64,000 nt of DNA from Curtobacterium sp. MCBD17_035. GTDB taxonomy: Bacteria > Actinomycetota > Actinomycetes > Actinomycetales > Microbacteriaceae. Of this stretch, positions 17,451 to 27,692 are shown one piece after another. The position numbers and the translations under genes are program-made. Below the pieces are notes generated by a model, which saw only the letters and a program-made list of their open reading frames with translations, was not told the DNA's origin and searched no databases. Where the stretch lies: the NCBI RefSeq assembly GCF_003234815.2, contig NZ_CP126279.1:2852001-2916000 (forward strand), written 5' to 3'. Every line of letters begins with the position of its first letter. Positions within the stretch are counted from its first letter, which is position 1.

Positions 17451-19138
17451 GCTGCCTCCCCCTCGATCACCGGGACCCGCCAGGTCATCGTGGTGCCGCC
17501 TCCGTCGCGGCCGTCGAGCGCGTAGTGGCCGCCGCGGGCGGCAGCCCGTGCGGCGAGGTTCGCGGTGCCGCTCGCCCGGCCCGGGCGGCCGAGCCCGCGG
17601 CCGTCGTCCTCGACGAGCACGGTCAGGTGGTCGTCCTCGAGCAGCACGCGGACGTCGGTCGTGGAGGCGCGCGCGTGGCGCCCGACGTTCGTCAGCGATT
17701 CCCGGACGACCGCGACGACGTCGTCGGCGAGTTCGTCCGGGACGAGCGCGTCCACCGGCCCACCGAAGGTGACGCTCGGCGGCCCGGCGAGCATGGGCGT
17801 GACCTCGGCGATCGTGTCGAGGACGCGGTGCCGGATGGTGGTCGGGGCCGTGCGGGGCGGTGTCTTCAGCGCGAACACCGCCGTGCGGATCTCGGCGATC
17901 GCGGTGTCGATGGCGTCGATCTGGTCCGCGAACTCCTGACGGACGGTCGCGGGGACCGCGGGCTCGAGGCTCTGGAGCGTCAGGCCCGCCGCGAACAGTC
18001 GCTGGATGACGTGGTCGTGGAGGTCACGCGCGATCCGACTCCGGTCCTCGATGCGCTGGAGCTCCTGCCGGTCGAGCCGTCCGCGGGCGAGCTCGAGCGC
18101 CACGCTCGCCTGTGCCGCGAACTCCGACGCCAGGTCGAGTTCGGAGCTGGCGAACGGCGGGCGTCCTGCTCGACGCGCGAGCAGGAGCGTTCCGAGCGGG
18201 GCGGCCGTCGCGGCGAACGGCACCGCGGCGGCCCATCGAAGTCCGTCCGGCCAGTCGACGGAGTCCTCGCGGAGGTCGCCCGTGGTGACGTGCCCGCTCT
18301 CGATGGACCGGCCGGCGATCGTGTCGTCGGCGTCCTCGATCACCGCTCCGAGATCGTGTGCGTCGACCCCGCGGGCGCCGTCGACGCGGAAGCCCGTGTT
18401 GTCCGGGACCAGCACGCAGGCGAGATCGGCGTCGACCAGCGGGGCGACGCGGTCCACGACGACGCCGAGGCCGTCGACGGCATCGGACGACAGCAGCGCG
18501 GTCGTCACGTCGGCGAGCGCCACCGACCACCGCTGGCGGCGTCGGGACTCGTCGAAGAGGCGCGCGTGGTCGATGGCCGCGCCGGCGGTGGCGGCCAGGG
18601 AGGCCACGAGTTCCTCGTCCTCCTCGCTGAACACGCCGGACTCCCGCGTCAGGTACAGGTTGCCGAACAGCTCGTCCCGCACGCGGATCGGCACCCCGAG
18701 GAACGCCTCCATCGGCGGGTGGTGCTCGGGGAACCCGGTTGCTCGGGGATCCGCTGCGAGGTGCTCGAGCCGGGTCGGGGTCGTGGTGGTCAGGATCGCG
18801 CCGAGCAGCCCCCGGCCGCGGGGGAGGTCCCCGATCGCGGCGACCTCCGCGTCGGACATCCCGACGTGGACGAACTGCTCGAGGGTGCCGTCGGGGGCGA
18901 TCACCCCGAGCGCGCCGTAGCGGGCGCCGGCGAGTTCGACCGCGGCCTCGACGATGCGCCGGAGCACGACGGGCAGGTCGAGCTCCTCGACCACGAGCCG
19001 GTTCGCGCGGAGGAGCTGCCGGAGACGCCCCTGGGTCGCGAGGACCTCGTTCGCGCGATCGACGAGGTCGCCGATGGTGCGCTCGAGTGCCGTCCGCGGC
19101 GCGTTCGGGAAATCGAGTCGGTCCTGCTCCTGCCCCAC
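17447..19138 (-). CDS. GAF-GAF sensor histidine kinase, DevS-like
   Basis: Soluble kinase of 563 residues with no membrane segment. Two GAF domains occupy roughly 40-190 and 210-350, then HisKA_3 with the phospho-His in IARDLHDHVIQRLFAAGL near 365-382, and a HATPase with VRESLTNVGRHARAS and VEDDGRGL. DevS/DosT of mycobacteria use this order to sense O2, NO or redox through heme in the first GAF; heme binding cannot be proven here. GTG 19138 is chosen because no ATG lies in the coding part. It stands divergent from usp-xfp. Confidence 0.87.
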   Translation of the reverse strand: MGQEQDRLDFPNAPRTALERTIGDLVDRANEVLATQGRLRQLLRANRLVVEELDLPVVLRRIVEAAVELAGARYGALGVIAPDGTLEQFVHVGMSDAEVAAIGDLPRGRGLLGAILTTTTPTRLEHLAADPRATGFPEHHPPMEAFLGVPIRVRDELFGNLYLTRESGVFSEEDEELVASLAATAGAAIDHARLFDESRRRQRWSVALADVTTALLSSDAVDGLGVVVDRVAPLVDADLACVLVPDNTGFRVDGARGVDAHDLGAVIEDADDTIAGRSIESGHVTTGDLREDSVDWPDGLRWAAAVPFAATAAPLGTLLLARRAGRPPFASSELDLASEFAAQASVALELARGRLDRQELQRIEDRSRIARDLHDHVIQRLFAAGLTLQSLEPAVPATVRQEFADQIDAIDTAIAEIRTAVFALKTPPRTAPTTIRHRVLDTIAEVTPMLAGPPSVTFGGPVDALVPDELADDVVAVVRESLTNVGRHARASTTDVRVLLEDDHLTVLVEDDGRGLGRPGRASGTANLAARAAARGGHYALDGRDGGGTTMTWRVPVIEGEAA

Positions 19139-19193
19139 GCCGGTCCTCTCGCTCGCCCCCCTCACCCTACGGGGCGGCGCAGCCGCGGGAGCC

Positions 19194-19207
19194 GGGACCT
19201 TGGTCTC
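19194..19207. promoter_or_regulatory. DosR-box-like palindrome between devS and usp
   Basis: GGGACCTTGGTCTC matches the DosR/DevR core GGGACTWWAGTCCC at 11 of 14 positions and is a near-perfect inverted repeat (GGGACC / GGTCTC). It ends 46 bp before the usp start, a normal activator position, and lies 56 bp before the kinase GTG on the other side. Binding by the neighbouring regulator is inferred. Confidence 0.55.
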
Positions 19208-19253
19208 TGGGTCCGGTCCGCCGCAGCACGGACCATCGAGGAGGAGGCGGCAC

Positions 19254-20090
19254 ATGGGTGAGCGGTACATCGTCGGGTTCGACGACTCGCGGCCGAGTCG
19301 ACGCGCACTGGACTGGGCGCTCGACCGCGCCGCGCGAGACCACGGGTCCGTGGTGCTCGCCCACGTCCGCACGGTTCCGGACGGCCCACCCTCCGACCCG
19401 GACCTGGAGGCCGCGGTCACCCGTGCTCGCACCCGCCGTCGCGATGTCGGGGTGTCGCTGCTGCGGATCGACGGGGACGACGTCGTGGCCGCCCTGCTCG
19501 GGGTAGCCGAGGACGAGGACCTCCTCGTGGTGGGCACGCACAAGACGGGTCACCTGCACGGCCGGGCGCTCGGCACGCGGGCACTCGCCCTCGCGGCTGG
19601 CGCGCGCTGTTCGGTCGTCGTCGTCCCGGACACGGACCTGCGGTTCCGTCGCGGTGTCGTCGCGGGCGTCGGCGGCGGTGCAGGGGCGGCGCACGTGTGC
19701 GAGACCGCGGCCAGGGAGGCCGAACACCGTGAGGAGGAACTCGTGCTCGTCCGGGCGCTCGAACCCGACGGCTCCGGCGACGACGGCACCCCGCTCGGCA
19801 CCACCGGCGGACGCGTCCAGGACGCCCACCCGCTCCTCGAGGTGTCCGCGCGCACCGCTTCCCGTCCAGCGGCGCCCATGCTGCTCGATGTCGCGCTGGG
19901 GCACGCGCTCCTCGTCATCGGCGCGCGCCATCCGGCCCAGGCGCGGGCCGGGTACGTCGGCGCGGTGCTCCACGACGTGCTCATCAACCTGACCGCACCC
20001 GTGCTCGTGACCCGCCACCGCGACCTCGTCGCGACCGCGGCAGCGAGTGGTGCGGCCACTCGACCGGACCCCATCGAGGAGAACGCATGA
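19254..20090 (+). CDS. Universal stress protein, tandem-like
   Basis: Usp-family protein of 278 residues. The N-terminal half is a full Usp domain ([40 protein letters not shown], a variant of the nucleotide-binding G-2x-G-9x-G motif). The second half has a degenerate Usp fold ending [13 protein letters not shown] and [14 protein letters not shown] 19254 follows GAGGAGGAG. It is first in a coupled operon with phosphoketolase; usp genes are standard members of DosR regulons. Confidence 0.87.
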   Translation: MGERYIVGFDDSRPSRRALDWALDRAARDHGSVVLAHVRTVPDGPPSDPDLEAAVTRARTRRRDVGVSLLRIDGDDVVAALLGVAEDEDLLVVGTHKTGHLHGRALGTRALALAAGARCSVVVVPDTDLRFRRGVVAGVGGGAGAAHVCETAAREAEHREEELVLVRALEPDGSGDDGTPLGTTGGRVQDAHPLLEVSARTASRPAAPMLLDVALGHALLVIGARHPAQARAGYVGAVLHDVLINLTAPVLVTRHRDLVATAAASGAATRPDPIEENA

Positions 20091-22615
20091 CCGACACGAC
20101 CATCAGCAGGACCGACACCACGGCGACCGAGGTCGCCTTCCGGCGCGGCAACGGAGCGGAGGTGGACGAGCCCACGATCGACCGCCTCGACGCGTGGTGG
20201 CGGACCGCCAACTACCTCTCCGTCGGGCAGATCTACCTGCTCGACAACCCGCTGCTCCGACGGCCGCTCACCCGTGACGACGTCAAACCGCGCCTCCTCG
20301 GTCACTGGGGAACCACCCCCGGACTCAACTTCGTCTACGCCCACCTGAACCGGGCCATCCAGGAACGCGATCTCGACACGCTGTACGTCACGGGGCCGGG
20401 GCACGGCGGCCCGGGCATGGTGGCGAACGCCTACCTCGACGGCACCTACACCGAGGTCTACCCACGGATCGGGCAGGACGAGGACGGCGTCCGGCGCCTG
20501 TTCCGTCAGTTCTCCTTCCCCGGCGGCATCCCGAGCCACGCGGCACCCGAGACCCCGGGCTCGATCCACGAGGGCGGGGAACTCGGCTACGCCCTGTCAC
20601 ACGCGTACGGCGCCGCCTTCGACAACCCGGACCTCCTCGTCGCCGCGGTCGTCGGCGACGGCGAGGCCGAGACCGGCCCCCTGGCGACCAGCTGGCACTC
20701 CAACAAGTTCATCGACCCGCTCCATGACGGCGTCGTGCTCCCGATCCTGCACCTCAACGGGTACAAGATCGCGAATCCGACCGTGCTCGCCCGGATCCCC
20801 GAGGAGGAGCTGCTGTCGCTCATGCGCGGGTACGGCCACACCCCCTACGTCGTGTCCGGCGGGTTCGACGGCGAGGACCCGCGGGCGGTCCACCGCCGGA
20901 TGGCGGAGACCCTCGACCGGGTCCTCGACCACGTCGCCGAGATCAAGGCCGCAGCCGCCGCGGGCACCCTGGAGGGCCGCCCCGCCTGGCCGATGATCGT
21001 CCTGCGCACACCGAAGGGCTGGACGTGCCCCGCCGAGATCGACGGCAAGCCCGCCGAGGGCAGCTGGCGTGCCCACCAGGTGCCGCTCGCGAGCGCCCGG
21101 GACACCGAGGAACACCTGCAGGTACTCGAGGGCTGGCTCCGCTCCTACCGGCCCGAGGAGCTGTTCGACGACGAGGGCCGGCCCGTCGCACTCGCGACGG
21201 CGCTCGCCCCGACCGGCGACCGGCGGATGAGCGCCAACCCCGTCGCGAACGGCGGGCTGCTCAAGCGGGACCTCGTGTTGCCCGACTTCCGCGACTACGC
21301 GGTCGACGTCCCCACGCACGGCGGCTCCATCGACGAGTCCACCCGGGTCCTCGGTCGGTGGCTCGCCGACGTCGTCCTCGCGAATCCGGACACGTTCCGG
21401 ATCTTCGGCCCCGACGAGACCGCGTCGAACCGCCTGAACGCCGTGCTCGACGTGACCGACAAGCAGTGGGACGCCGAGGTGGTGCCGTCGGACGAGCACC
21501 TGGCGCGCGCGGGCCGCGTCATGGAGATGCTGAGCGAGCACCAGTGCCAGGGGTGGCTCGAGGGCTACCTGCTGACCGGACGGCACGGACTGTTCACCAG
21601 CTACGAGGCCTTCATCCACATCGTCGACTCGATGCTCAACCAGCACGCGAAGTGGCTCAAGGTGAGCAAGACCATCCCGTGGCGGCGGCCGATCGCGTCG
21701 CTCAACTATCTGCTGTCGTCGCACGTGTGGCGCCAGGACCACAACGGGCTGTCGCACCAGGACCCGGGTTTCATCGACCACGTCGTCAACAAGAAGCCAG
21801 ACATCGTTCGGGTGTACCTGCCGTTCGACGCCAACACGTTGCTCTCGACGTACGACCACTGCCTCCGGAGCGTGGACTACGTGAACGTCGTCGTGGCGGG
21901 CAAGCAGCCGACGTTCAACTGGCTCCCCATGGACGAGGCGATCGCGCACATGACCCGCGGCCTCGGCATCTTCGACTGGGCCGGCACCGAGGTCGACGGC
22001 GAGGAGCCCGACGTGGTCCTCGCGTGCGCGGGCGACGTCCCGACGCTCGAGACCCTGGCGGCCGCGTCGATCCTCCGCCGCGAGGTCCCGTCGCTCCGGG
22101 TCCGGGTCGTCAACGTCGTCGACCTCATGCGGTTGGTGAGCGAGGGCGAGCACCCGCACGGGCTGTCCGACGCGGAGTTCGACGCCGTGTTCACCCCCGA
22201 CAAGCCGGTCGTCTTCGCCTACCACGGGTACCCGTGGCTCATCCACCGACTGACGTACCGCCGACATGGCAGCGGCAACCTGCACGTCCGCGGCTACACG
22301 GAGGAGGGCACGACGACGACGCCCTTCGACATGGTCATGCTCAACGACATGGACCGGTACCACCTCGTCATCGACGTGCTCGACCGCGTTCCCGGGCTCG
22401 CGTCCCGCTCAGCCGGACTCCGTCAGCGCATGCAGGACGCCCGCATGGCTGCCCGCGCCTGGACCCGGGAGCACGGGGAGGACATCCCCGAGGTCGCCGA
22501 CTGGACCTGGACCGACGACGGTGACGCGCACCACGACGCCGCCGCGGTCCGTTCGGCGAACGTCGGTGTCGACACCGTCTCGGCCACTGCTGCCACGGGT
22601 GGTGACAACGAGTGA
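20087..22615 (+). CDS. xfp: Phosphoketolase
   Basis: Thiamine-diphosphate enzyme of 842 residues that cleaves xylulose 5-phosphate (and often fructose 6-phosphate) with phosphate to acetyl phosphate plus a C3 or C4 aldose phosphate. Signatures: [20 protein letters not shown] near 100, [20 protein letters not shown] near 145, [20 protein letters not shown] near 185 and [20 protein letters not shown] near 505. Length is usual for the family. ATG overlaps the usp stop as ATGA. Yields acetyl phosphate, hence ATP by acetate kinase, without oxygen, fitting hypoxic control. Confidence 0.95.
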   Translation: MTDTTISRTDTTATEVAFRRGNGAEVDEPTIDRLDAWWRTANYLSVGQIYLLDNPLLRRPLTRDDVKPRLLGHWGTTPGLNFVYAHLNRAIQERDLDTLYVTGPGHGGPGMVANAYLDGTYTEVYPRIGQDEDGVRRLFRQFSFPGGIPSHAAPETPGSIHEGGELGYALSHAYGAAFDNPDLLVAAVVGDGEAETGPLATSWHSNKFIDPLHDGVVLPILHLNGYKIANPTVLARIPEEELLSLMRGYGHTPYVVSGGFDGEDPRAVHRRMAETLDRVLDHVAEIKAAAAAGTLEGRPAWPMIVLRTPKGWTCPAEIDGKPAEGSWRAHQVPLASARDTEEHLQVLEGWLRSYRPEELFDDEGRPVALATALAPTGDRRMSANPVANGGLLKRDLVLPDFRDYAVDVPTHGGSIDESTRVLGRWLADVVLANPDTFRIFGPDETASNRLNAVLDVTDKQWDAEVVPSDEHLARAGRVMEMLSEHQCQGWLEGYLLTGRHGLFTSYEAFIHIVDSMLNQHAKWLKVSKTIPWRRPIASLNYLLSSHVWRQDHNGLSHQDPGFIDHVVNKKPDIVRVYLPFDANTLLSTYDHCLRSVDYVNVVVAGKQPTFNWLPMDEAIAHMTRGLGIFDWAGTEVDGEEPDVVLACAGDVPTLETLAAASILRREVPSLRVRVVNVVDLMRLVSEGEHPHGLSDAEFDAVFTPDKPVVFAYHGYPWLIHRLTYRRHGSGNLHVRGYTEEGTTTTPFDMVMLNDMDRYHLVIDVLDRVPGLASRSAGLRQRMQDARMAARAWTREHGEDIPEVADWTWTDDGDAHHDAAAVRSANVGVDTVSATAATGGDNE

Positions 22616-23082
22616 GCGAGCGCCGGAACGACCCCGAGCCCGTCCCGACCCGCACCTCCGACCGGCCCGGCGCCCACGCGTCGACCGCACCGGTCGAGGA
22701 GCTCGTCCTGGTCCTCGATCCGGACCAGTGCTGGACCCGACTGCGCGACGCGAGCACCGGGCGGGTGGCGTTCCGCACCGACGAGAGCATCGAGATCCTG
22801 CCCGTCAACCACCTCTCCGACGACCGCCAGATCGTCTTCGCGACCTCGAGCCACGCGATCCTCGCCGCCGTGGCCGACCGACGTGAACTCGTCTTCGAGG
22901 TCGACCACCACGACGGGTGGACCGCCTGGAGCGTCGTCGTCCGCGGGCCAGCCCACACGACCCAGGCGAACGACGGCACGGCGGGGCGACTCCGGTCGAT
23001 GCTGCCCACGCCGAAGATCGCGACGGTGGTCATCGAACCGACGTCGGTCACGGGGAGGCTGTTCGACCAGGCCACGCCCTGA
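22612..23082 (+). CDS. Pyridoxamine 5'-phosphate oxidase-like flavin-binding protein
   Basis: PPOX split-barrel protein of 156 residues: [20 protein letters not shown], the [20 protein letters not shown] strand pair and [19 protein letters not shown] are the usual core. Such actinobacterial proteins bind FMN, F420 or heme. GTG 22612 overlaps the phosphoketolase stop as GTGA, so this is the third coupled cistron. Rv2004c/Rv3131-type neighbours make a redox role under low oxygen plausible. About 30 N-terminal residues look disordered. Confidence 0.82.
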   Translation: MSERRNDPEPVPTRTSDRPGAHASTAPVEELVLVLDPDQCWTRLRDASTGRVAFRTDESIEILPVNHLSDDRQIVFATSSHAILAAVADRRELVFEVDHHDGWTAWSVVVRGPAHTTQANDGTAGRLRSMLPTPKIATVVIEPTSVTGRLFDQATP

Positions 23083-23107
23083 CGCGGCCACTGCGGTCAG
23101 CGCGCGC

Positions 23108-24007
23108 TCACTTGCCCGCGCCCATGGTGAGCCCGGCGACGAGCTGCCGCCGCGCGAGCAGGTACAGCACCAGGATCGGCAGCGCGGAGAGCACGACCGC
23201 CGCGAGCGTCGCCGGCACGTTGATGCTGAACTGCCCCTGGAAGTTCCACAGCGCGAGCGGCAGGACGCGCTTGTCGTCGCTCTGCGTCAGCACGAGGGGC
23301 AACAGGAACCCGTTCCAGACCTGGAGCGCGTCGTAGATCGCGACCGTCGCGATGGACGACCGCGACAGCGGGAGCACGAGGCGCCACAGGATGGCCCACT
23401 GCCCCGCACCGTCGACCCGCATCGCCTCGAACAGCTCCCCCGGGATGTCGCGGATGAAGTTGACGAGGATGAGGACCGTGATCGGGATCGCGAAGGCGAT
23501 CGACGGCAGGATCACCGCGGCGAGCGTGTCGTACAGGCCGACGCGGCCGAGCACGAAGAACAGCGGGATGACGGTCGCCTGCAGCGGGATCGCGAGGCCC
23601 AGGAGGAACAGCGAGTAGGTGCTCCGGACGATCCACCGCCGCGACCGCACGATCGCGTAGGCCGCGAGCAGGCAGACGGCGGTCGTCACGACGACGGTGA
23701 CGAGCGAGACGATCACGCTGTTCGCGAAGTAGACGCCGAAGCCGGACTGCAGCACGAGCGCGTAGCTCGCCAGGGTCGGGTGCGTCGGCGGCGCGAGGGG
23801 GTTCCGCGTGTAGTACGAGCCCTGCGCGGTGATGCTCGTGATCACGACGTAGTAGATCGGCAGGAGCACGACGGCGAGCCAGACCCAGGCCGCGACCGCG
23901 CCGACGACGTTCCGGTTGGCCCGTGTGCGCCGTGGCCGACCGGCGCCGTTCGTGCGGGTCGTGGTGGATCCGCCCACGGCGGTGTCCCGGACGCTTGCGA
24001 TCGCCAT
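23108..24007 (-). CDS. ABC sugar permease, MalG/CUT1 type
   Basis: Inner-membrane permease of 299 residues, six segments. The EAA loop is seen as ELFEAMRVDGAGQWAILWRL near residues 195-214, where it docks the ATPase; no ATPase gene is in the locus, as is common for CUT1 importers sharing MsiK. ATG 24007 shares its A with the upstream stop (TGATG), indicating coupling to the other permease. Substrate is unknown; context suggests a mannose-yielding or polyol-linked glycoside. Confidence 0.9.
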   Translation of the reverse strand: MAIASVRDTAVGGSTTTRTNGAGRPRRTRANRNVVGAVAAWVWLAVVLLPIYYVVITSITAQGSYYTRNPLAPPTHPTLASYALVLQSGFGVYFANSVIVSLVTVVVTTAVCLLAAYAIVRSRRWIVRSTYSLFLLGLAIPLQATVIPLFFVLGRVGLYDTLAAVILPSIAFAIPITVLILVNFIRDIPGELFEAMRVDGAGQWAILWRLVLPLSRSSIATVAIYDALQVWNGFLLPLVLTQSDDKRVLPLALWNFQGQFSINVPATLAAVVLSALPILVLYLLARRQLVAGLTMGAGK

Positions 24008-24906
24008 CAGGCGCCTTCCTGCTCGCTGGTCATGCGGTTGAACCCGCTGAACCGGGTGAGTGCGAGCGCGATGACCAATCCGATGACGACGAGGATGACG
24101 GCGAGCACGCTCGCGTCGCCGAGGTCGCTGGCGGAGAAGCCGGTCAGGTACATGTCGAGTGGGAGGATCCGGGTCGCGTACCCGGGGCCGCCCTGCGTGA
24201 GGACGTACACGATGTCGAAGTAGGTCAGGGACCCGACGATCATGAGCGTCGAGGACGTGATGATCGTGTTCCGGAGCTGCGGCAGCGTGATGCTGAAGAA
24301 CTGGCGGACCCGTCCGGCCCCGTCGATCTGCGACGCCTCGTACAGGGACGCCGGGATCTGGCGCGCGCCGGCTTGGTACAGCAGCGAGTGGAACGGGATG
24401 AACTGCCACGCGATGACGAAGATCACCACGTACAGCGCCGTGGCGGGGCTGCCGAGCCAGTCCTTCGACAGCGCGGGCAACCCGAACGCGTGACCGACGC
24501 CGTAGTTCGGGTCGAGCAGCGCCTTGAACGCGATCGCGATCGCGGCCGACGACAGGATCAGGGGCAGGAAGTACAGCGCGGCGAGGACGGCGCGGTACCG
24601 CTGCTTGCCCGACACGAAGACCCCGACGAGGATGCTCATCGGCGTCTGGATCACCCACGAGATCACGATCACCTGCAGCGTGAGCCACAGCGCGTGGTAG
24701 GTCAGTGGATCGCCGAGCTGGGTGATCCAGTTGCGGATCCCGTTGAACACGGGAGCGGTGAGGCCGTCCCAACTCGTGAAGCTGAGTCCCAGCGCGATCA
24801 CCAGCGGGATGATCGCGAACGCCAGGAACATCGCGAGTGCGGGGATGACGAACCAACTGCTCGGGGCCGATCCGTCGATGACGGCCCCACCGTTCCGTGT
24901 GCGCAT
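24007..24906 (-). CDS. ABC sugar permease, MalF/CUT1 type
   Basis: Partner permease of 299 residues with the EAA loop in SLYEASQIDGAGRVRQFFSI near residues 190-209 and a C-terminal VLTQGGPGYATRILPLDMY segment, frequent in CUT1 MalF-type subunits. Starts at ATG 24906, two bases from the stop of the binding-protein gene, so the three transport genes form one operon in the order binding protein, MalF-type, MalG-type. Confidence 0.9.
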   Translation of the reverse strand: MRTRNGGAVIDGSAPSSWFVIPALAMFLAFAIIPLVIALGLSFTSWDGLTAPVFNGIRNWITQLGDPLTYHALWLTLQVIVISWVIQTPMSILVGVFVSGKQRYRAVLAALYFLPLILSSAAIAIAFKALLDPNYGVGHAFGLPALSKDWLGSPATALYVVIFVIAWQFIPFHSLLYQAGARQIPASLYEASQIDGAGRVRQFFSITLPQLRNTIITSSTLMIVGSLTYFDIVYVLTQGGPGYATRILPLDMYLTGFSASDLGDASVLAVILVVIGLVIALALTRFSGFNRMTSEQEGA

Positions 24907-24908
24907 GC

Positions 24909-26237
24909 CTACTTGCCGATGGTCGTGTTCATGTGGTCGGAGAACTGCTTCGGCGTCTCCGACTGGTTGAAGAGCAGGTCGAGCTGGGTCCAGAACTCCG
25001 TCGAGGCGGCGGGGCTGAGCGCGAGGTCCCAGGACTGCTGGAAGTGCGGCGCGTCCGTGATCATCTGCTCCGCCTGCTTGGCGAAGTCGCCCTTGAGCTT
25101 CGACGACACCCCGGTGACCGGCGGGATCTGCCCCTGCCCGATCATCGTGTTCACGTACGAGTCGTTCCAGACGCTCTTGGTCACGTACTGGAGCGCGGCC
25201 TTCGTCTGGGCGGCGGACGCCTTGGACGACACCGACCAGTAGACCGAGGGGTTGCCCGCGATGTCCTTCGGGTCGCCCTTGCCGCCGGAGACCGCGGGGA
25301 ACGGTGCGACCTCGAGCTTGCCGCTCTTGACGAAGTTCGGGTCGATCGACGAGATACCCGAGTAGGCCCACGTGCCCTGGAGGAGGAAGCCCGCGCGGCC
25401 CGTCACCATGAGCGCGAGGTCGGCGTTCGTGTCGGCGGACACCGACGCGAACCCGTCCGCGAAGCCCCCGGCCTTGATGAGCTGCTGGATCATCGTCGTG
25501 GCCTGGATCACGGCGGGGTCGGACCAGGCGTTCGGCTTGTTGTCGAGGATCGCCTGGAACGGAGCAGGGCCGCCGATCCGGTCGACGAGGTACTCGATGT
25601 ACATGAGGTACGGCCACTTGCTCTGACCACCGAGTGAGATCGGGGCCACCCCGGCCGCGCGGAGCTTCTTGACGTCCTTGAGCAGGTCGTCCCAGGTGGC
25701 CGGAGCCTCGCTGATGCCGGCCTTCTGCAGCACGTCCTTGTTCATGTACAGGACCACGGGCGCTGTGGAACTCGCGGGGATCGCGTAGGTCTTGCCGTTC
25801 ACCTTGCCGGTGTCCGCGATCGAGGGGACGATCTTGTCGGTGAAGGACGTGTCCGACTTAAGGTCGCTGCTGAGGTCCTTCACGAGCCCGGCCTTGACGT
25901 ACGACTTGAGCGTGCCGCCGCCCCAGTTGTAGACGAGCGTGGGTGCCTGCGGCGAGTTGATCGCGGTGCGGATCTTGTCCTTGAAGTCGTTCGTGCCGAA
26001 GTACGAGTCGGTGATCTTCTGGTCGGGGTGCGCCTTGTTCCACGTCGCGATGGACGGCTGGATGTTCGGCTTGTCGGCGGTGGTGCTCCAGGCCGTGATG
26101 GCGCTGCTGGACGAGCCGCTGCCGCCGGCGCTGCACCCGGCGAGGGAGATCGCGACGGCTGCCGCGGCGACGGTGGCGGCGGTCCGGCGGATCAGTCGTC
26201 CGCGGGTGATCGGCCGCGACGATGCGGGGATCTTCAT
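24909..26237 (-). CDS. ABC sugar-binding lipoprotein, MalE-like
   Basis: Extracytoplasmic solute-binding protein (family 1), 442 residues. The signal peptide has an Arg pair, a hydrophobic run and the lipobox SLAGC with Cys35 as lipid anchor, followed by a Ser/Gly linker. Body motifs: ITDSYFGTNDFKDKIRTAI, APTLVYNWGGGTLKSYV, KTYAIPASSTAPVVLYMNKD, RAGFLLQGTWAYSGI. ATG 26237. It is the first transport gene downstream of the dehydrogenase and would set the substrate range of the importer. Confidence 0.9.
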   Translation of the reverse strand: MKIPASSRPITRGRLIRRTAATVAAAAVAISLAGCSAGGSGSSSSAITAWSTTADKPNIQPSIATWNKAHPDQKITDSYFGTNDFKDKIRTAINSPQAPTLVYNWGGGTLKSYVKAGLVKDLSSDLKSDTSFTDKIVPSIADTGKVNGKTYAIPASSTAPVVLYMNKDVLQKAGISEAPATWDDLLKDVKKLRAAGVAPISLGGQSKWPYLMYIEYLVDRIGGPAPFQAILDNKPNAWSDPAVIQATTMIQQLIKAGGFADGFASVSADTNADLALMVTGRAGFLLQGTWAYSGISSIDPNFVKSGKLEVAPFPAVSGGKGDPKDIAGNPSVYWSVSSKASAAQTKAALQYVTKSVWNDSYVNTMIGQGQIPPVTGVSSKLKGDFAKQAEQMITDAPHFQQSWDLALSPAASTEFWTQLDLLFNQSETPKQFSDHMNTTIGK

Positions 26238-26323
26238 GGGGGTACTCCTCAGGAGTCTCGGGATGGTGTGTTGCGGGGACGTCCGGATGGACGGGCCGAG
26301 GCCACGAAACGGGCGACGGGAGA

Positions 26324-27361
26324 TCAGGGGACGACGACGGCCTTGAGCGTGTCGGGGCGCGTCGCCGCGTCGAGCGCGGCCTCGACCTCGTCGAGGCCGA
26401 ACCGACCGGTCACGAGTGCGTCCACGTCGACGAGCCCGGCTGCGATGAGCCGGATGGCGATCGGCCACGTGTTCGCGTACCGGAACACCCCGGTGACGAC
26501 GAGCTCGCGGTTCTGGATGCGGGACACCGGGAGCCGGATCTCGTCGGCGCCCATGCCGACGAGGACGACACGACCCGCGGGCGCGACGGCGTGGATGCCG
26601 GCGCGGACGGCGGGTTCGGCGCCGGACGCGTCGATGAAGGCGTCGACCTCGTAGTCGGCGGTGGCGACGTCGACGACCATCGGGTCGACGACCTCGGTCG
26701 CGCCGAAGCGGAGTGCGACCTCCCGGCGTTCGGCCACCGGGTCGCTGACGATGATCCGCGTCGCGCCGAACGCGCGGGCGACCTGCGCGGCGATGACACC
26801 GATCGGCCCGGCCCCGGCGATGAACACCGAGCTCCCGGGCGTGGTCTGCGCCTTCTGGTTGGCCCAGATGCCGACGCTGAGCGGCTCGCAGAGCGCCGCG
26901 GCCTCGATCGACATCGTGTCCGGGATCGGATGGGCGTAATCGGTCTGGATGGCGGCGTACTCCGCGAACGCGCCGTCGATCGGCGGCGTCGCGTAGAACT
27001 CCATCGAGGTGCAGAGGTTGTAGCGGCCGTGCTTGCACTGGTCGCAGTGTCGGCAGGCGCGCTGCGGCTCGATCGACACGCGCTCGCCGACGCGGTCCGG
27101 CGAGACCGCAGCCCCGACGGCGACGATCGTGCCCGCCGACTCGTGGCCGAGGATCATCGGCTGCTCGACGACGAACGAGCCGATGCGGCCCTCGTGGAAG
27201 TAGTGGACATCCGAGCCGCAGACGCCGACGGCGGCGATCCGGACCAGGACCTGGTCGGGATCGAGTCGGGGCACCGGCACGGTGTCGACACGGACGTCGC
27301 CCGGGGCGTGCAGGACGCTCGCCCGCATGTGCTCCGCGACGGAGGCGGATGGTGCAGTCAT
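26324..27361 (-). CDS. Zinc-dependent medium-chain dehydrogenase, polyol/sugar type
   Basis: MDR alcohol dehydrogenase of 345 residues from ATG 27361. Catalytic-zinc region: VGVCGSDVHYFHEGRIGSF and ILGHESAGTIV; structural-zinc cysteines in CRHCDQCKHGRYNLC; NAD fold GAGPIGVIAAQVARAFGA. The SDVHYFHEGRIG stretch is that of sorbitol/xylitol/L-arabinitol dehydrogenases. It probably oxidises a polyol or sugar released in this locus. Its promoter carries a LacI-type operator at the start site. Confidence 0.87.
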   Translation of the reverse strand: MTAPSASVAEHMRASVLHAPGDVRVDTVPVPRLDPDQVLVRIAAVGVCGSDVHYFHEGRIGSFVVEQPMILGHESAGTIVAVGAAVSPDRVGERVSIEPQRACRHCDQCKHGRYNLCTSMEFYATPPIDGAFAEYAAIQTDYAHPIPDTMSIEAAALCEPLSVGIWANQKAQTTPGSSVFIAGAGPIGVIAAQVARAFGATRIIVSDPVAERREVALRFGATEVVDPMVVDVATADYEVDAFIDASGAEPAVRAGIHAVAPAGRVVLVGMGADEIRLPVSRIQNRELVVTGVFRYANTWPIAIRLIAAGLVDVDALVTGRFGLDEVEAALDAATRPDTLKAVVVP

Positions 27362-27420
27362 GTGGACCTCTCCGGCCGCGCCATCGCGGCTCCTCGGACC
27401 CTCACAGCATCGGTGCTGAG

Positions 27421-27464
27421 TGGTAACGGTTCCAACAATGCGCACGCGCGCCGAGGGTTGTCAA
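27421..27464 (-). promoter_or_regulatory. promoter and LacI-type operator of the dehydrogenase-ABC operon
   Basis: Read on the minus strand: TTGACA (27464-27459), 18-bp spacer, CATTGT (27440-27435), then directly the operator whose plus-strand sequence is TGGTAACGGTTCCA (27421-27434), a near-palindrome centred on CG as in LacI-family sites. A repressor here would sit on the transcription start. Confidence 0.7.
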
Positions 27465-27514
27465 CTCCTCTCGCCAAGAAATATGGCGGAATTGGGCCTC
27501 CGAGCCTGCCACCA

Positions 27515-27564
27515 TTGACAGCGCCGGCGCATTCCTCCTACTGTTCGATGTGGAAACGGTTCCA
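27515..27564 (+). promoter_or_regulatory. promoter and LacI-type operator of the lacI-hydrolase-manA operon
   Basis: TTGACA (27515-27520), 18-bp spacer, TACTGT (27539-27544), then TGGAAACGGTTCCA (27551-27564), overlapping the expected start. It mirrors the divergent promoter 50 bp away in hexamers, spacer length and operator. About 130 bp of leader without a recognisable gene or riboswitch follows before the lacI ATG. Confidence 0.72.
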
Positions 27565-27692
27565 CTTTCTGTTGCCTGCCCGAGGAGGGACGCGATGCTA
27601 CGCAACGCCGCTGCCCCCGCTCGGGACGTCGTCCCTGTCGCTCTGCGCTATGCAGGGCACGCGGCGAGCGCCGCGTCAGGGAGGAGCGACGG

